NCBI RefSeq assembly: GCF_029067145.1 | Contig: NZ_JAIEFA010000081.1 | Span: 1 to 7,870, forward strand | From: Helicobacter sp. | GTDB taxonomy: Bacteria; Campylobacterota; Campylobacteria; Campylobacterales; Helicobacteraceae | Direction of reading: 5' to 3' | DNA length: 7,870 nt | Shown here: positions 5,874 through 7,870 of the stretch, in pieces | Numbering within the stretch: position 1 is the stretch's first letter | Layout: each line of letters starts with the position of its first letter | Made by a program: the position numbers and the translations under genes | Notes under the pieces: generated by a model | What the model was told of the DNA's origin: nothing | What the model saw: only the letters and a program-made list of their open reading frames with translations | The model's database searches: none

Positions 5874-7832
5874 ATGTCCCAATCTCTAAATTCCCGTTTT
5901 GATAAAAACCTTAAAGCCCTCTTTAAAGTCAATCCCTTGCTCGCAGCACAACTCCAAATTTTAGAACCCAATAAAAAATACGAAATCTATATCGGGCAAG
6001 ACCCTTTGAATATTAATATCTACGACAAGGAAAACAAAACTGCACTTTATGCCAAAGAACCGCTAGTACAAACATTAGAAAAAATGAAAGAATTTGAACC
6101 TTTCAAGCTCTATCCATTTTTTTATTTTTTTGGCTTTGGCAATGGAATCTTTTATCGTCTCTTGCTTAATGAAAATGCAAAAACAATAAAAAAACTTTTT
6201 ATTTTTGAACCAGAGCTAGAAATCATCTATATTGCTCTAAATTTCGCGGACTTTAGTGCAGAAATTGCAGCGGGCAAACTTTTGATTTTTTGGACAGGAA
6301 CAATAAGTTTTGGGGAATTAGATTCATATTTGGCAAGTGAGGGACAATGGATTTATTCTCGCATTTACAACTTGCATCTTTACAATAGCTATTATGGGCG
6401 GTACGATAAGGAATGCTTGAGTCTAAACTCAATCATCACTCGCTCTTTAGGACACCACGTCATTTCTGTGGGGAACGATTCCACAGACGCACTCATCGGG
6501 CTAGAACACCATTTACAAAACTTACCTGAAATGATTACAACACCCTCTATGAAAGAGCTTATTTCAAAAACCAAAAACACAAATACCGCTGTGATTGTTT
6601 CCACAGGACCTTCGCTTTATAAGCAATTACCGCTTTTAAAGCAATATGCACCTTATCTCACAATTTTTTGTGTAGATGCTTCTTTCCCAATTCTTACTAA
6701 ACACGGAATCAAACCCGATATTGTTGTAACACTAGAGCGTGTAGAACTCACTGCGGATTTTTACAAAAAAACTCCAAAAGCAGCACAAAAAAATATTATT
6801 TTCGCACTTACAAGTATCGTGCATCAAGAAACAAGCAAAGCAATTACACAAGGTATAAAAACTTATAGTATGCGCCCCTTTGGCTACACAAGATTTTTTG
6901 ATTTAAAAGAATATGGTTATGCAGGAATCGGAATGAGTGCCGCAAATATGACTTATGAATTAATTGTGCATAGCAAGTTTGAAAGGTGTATTTTTATCGG
7001 GCAGGATTTAGCCTTTGCACCTGATGGCAAAACGCATTCCAAAGACGCGATTTTTGGCGAAAACGAATCCCAATACAAAAAATCCGATAACGCGTTAGAA
7101 AAAATTTTAGTCCCTGCTTATGGTGGAGAAGGCTTCGTAGAAACAAGCAGTGTTTGGAAAATGTTTTTGAATTTCTTTGAAAAAGACATTGCCGAAACAC
7201 CTTATCCACTAGAAGTGATTAATGCCACAGAAGGTGGAGCGAGGATAGATGGGACAAAGGAGATTCCATTCCAAGAAGTGCTAGAATCCCTACCAAAAGT
7301 AAAAAAATCTCTTATCCAGCTTACACCACCTACCAAAGCAGAAATTGCTGCTAACAAAAAACAAATGGAGGCAAAGGTAAAAGAATTTTTAGACTATGGT
7401 TATAAAAAGAAAAAAATGGTAGAAAAACTATTCTTAAAAGTTGTCAAAATGACAGAAGAGCTAGAACGATTGAATCGTGAAAACAAACTAGAAAAAATCA
7501 ATTTTGCTAAAATGGATAAATTACTAGAGGAAATTGATGATGTCAAAAATTTCTTTTTAGAAGACACTTTTATTAAAGTTTTCATTGACGCCGTGCAATC
7601 CTACATCGTGCATCAAGAATTAGAATTTGCTAAAATCGTCGTGCGCCCTGTGCATACCCTTATTGAAAAGCAAGTCAAACAAATTGATTGGCTTTATGCG
7701 CATAAATATTGGCTTTTTTCTCTTGCAGGCGGAATGGACGCAGCTTTAGAGGTTGCCAAACGTGCAGCCAAAACTTGGATGAAGATTCCAAAGAAATATG
7801 ACAACAAAGAGCAAGAATCCCCAAAAAAGTAG
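5874..7832 (+). CDS. maf: Motility accessory factor Maf (DUF115/MptE-like flagellin glycosyltransferase)
   Basis: A 652-aa cytoplasmic protein. Residues 1 to about 200 are the Maf N-terminal domain (YFFGFGNG near 83-90). A DUF115/MptE-like Rossmann core covers about 215-395: STGPSL at 243-248, a DASFPI strand near 268, KPDIVVTLE next to it, a GIGMSAANMTYEL helix and IGQDLAF at 375-381. A long charged helical C-terminal region follows (about 470-640). Maf proteins are required for flagellin glycosylation and motility in Helicobacter, Campylobacter and Aeromonas and are thought to transfer pseudaminic or legionaminic acid to Ser/Thr of flagellin. The gene follows flaB as HP0114 follows HP0115 in H. 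pylori (from memory), with a similar length. AAGGAA (5863-5868), 5 nt before the ATG, supports the start. Codons for FFYFF fall in a T7-A-T7 run (6117-6131) that could slip, but the frame is intact here. The sugar specificity cannot be read from the sequence. Confidence 0.9.
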   Translation: MSQSLNSRFDKNLKALFKVNPLLAAQLQILEPNKKYEIYIGQDPLNINIYDKENKTALYAKEPLVQTLEKMKEFEPFKLYPFFYFFGFGNGIFYRLLLNENAKTIKKLFIFEPELEIIYIALNFADFSAEIAAGKLLIFWTGTISFGELDSYLASEGQWIYSRIYNLHLYNSYYGRYDKECLSLNSIITRSLGHHVISVGNDSTDALIGLEHHLQNLPEMITTPSMKELISKTKNTNTAVIVSTGPSLYKQLPLLKQYAPYLTIFCVDASFPILTKHGIKPDIVVTLERVELTADFYKKTPKAAQKNIIFALTSIVHQETSKAITQGIKTYSMRPFGYTRFFDLKEYGYAGIGMSAANMTYELIVHSKFERCIFIGQDLAFAPDGKTHSKDAIFGENESQYKKSDNALEKILVPAYGGEGFVETSSVWKMFLNFFEKDIAETPYPLEVINATEGGARIDGTKEIPFQEVLESLPKVKKSLIQLTPPTKAEIAANKKQMEAKVKEFLDYGYKKKKMVEKLFLKVVKMTEELERLNRENKLEKINFAKMDKLLEEIDDVKNFFLEDTFIKVFIDAVQSYIVHQELEFAKIVVRPVHTLIEKQVKQIDWLYAHKYWLFSLAGGMDAALEVAKRAAKTWMKIPKKYDNKEQESPKK

Positions 7833-7852
7833 CAAAATAATCTGCTACTTTT
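7823..7852 (+). terminator. Terminator hairpin at the end of maf, possibly bidirectional
   Basis: A 10-bp stem (7825-7834 with 7843-7852, core GTAGCA/TGCTAC) encloses an 8-nt loop. The maf stop TAG (7830-7832) lies inside the left arm. On the plus strand only four T close the structure. On the minus strand a run of six T follows, so it may also stop a convergent transcript from beyond the window. Positions 7853-7870 show no further feature. Confidence 0.7.
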
Positions 7853-7870
7853 ACAAAAGCTAATCTATTA

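Noticed and set aside
1..7870. CRISPR array, tRNA, rRNA, insertion sequence or toxin-antitoxin pair
   Set aside because: I saw no regularly spaced direct repeats, tRNA or rRNA-like stretches, transposase genes or suitable small gene pairs; almost all of the window is taken by the five genes described.

Overview
The window looks like a piece of a Helicobacter chromosome (Campylobacterota). The DNA is AT-rich. It carries a cysteine-free flagellin of the FlaB type, followed directly by a Maf/DUF115 motility accessory factor. From memory, this flaB-maf order matches H. pylori HP0115-HP0114. The flagellin gene has a sigma-54 promoter, as expected for Helicobacter flaB (flaA normally uses sigma-28). 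The species cannot be named from this window, but an H. pylori-like protein with a longer central domain suggests a non-pylori Helicobacter.

Layout. On the minus strand, reading from about 3957 down to 1, a compact operon encodes three proteins: a 689-aa GT-B glycosyltransferase with a helical N-terminal half (3957-1888), a 446-aa CDP-glycerol glycerophosphotransferase-like protein (1888-548), and a short radical SAM protein (544-23). The first two genes overlap as TAATG, and the third starts 3 nt after the second ends. The radical SAM gene contains an 11-base G tract on its coding strand (plus-strand C at 65-75), so its C-terminus should be phase variable. At the window edge a further ATG (positions 7-5) probably starts another gene of the operon. 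The intergenic region 3958-4214 holds a promoter for the minus operon, two imperfect inverted repeats and the sigma-54 promoter of flaB. On the plus strand, flaB (4215-5798) ends in an intrinsic terminator. maf (5874-7832) has its own -10 element just after that terminator and ends in a hairpin that could work in both directions.

How the genes may work together. Maf proteins are needed for nonulosonic-acid glycosylation of flagellin in Helicobacter, Campylobacter and Aeromonas, so flaB and maf form an acceptor-plus-transferase pair. The divergent operon has two further putative surface-glycan transferases and a phase-variable radical SAM gene. It may modify flagellin or another surface glycan; the link to flagellin rests only on adjacency and gene types. 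The most unusual spot is the left end, where a long G tract, a 22-bp perfect palindrome, a radical SAM fold cut short in every frame, and a possible coupled start codon all lie within about 110 bases.
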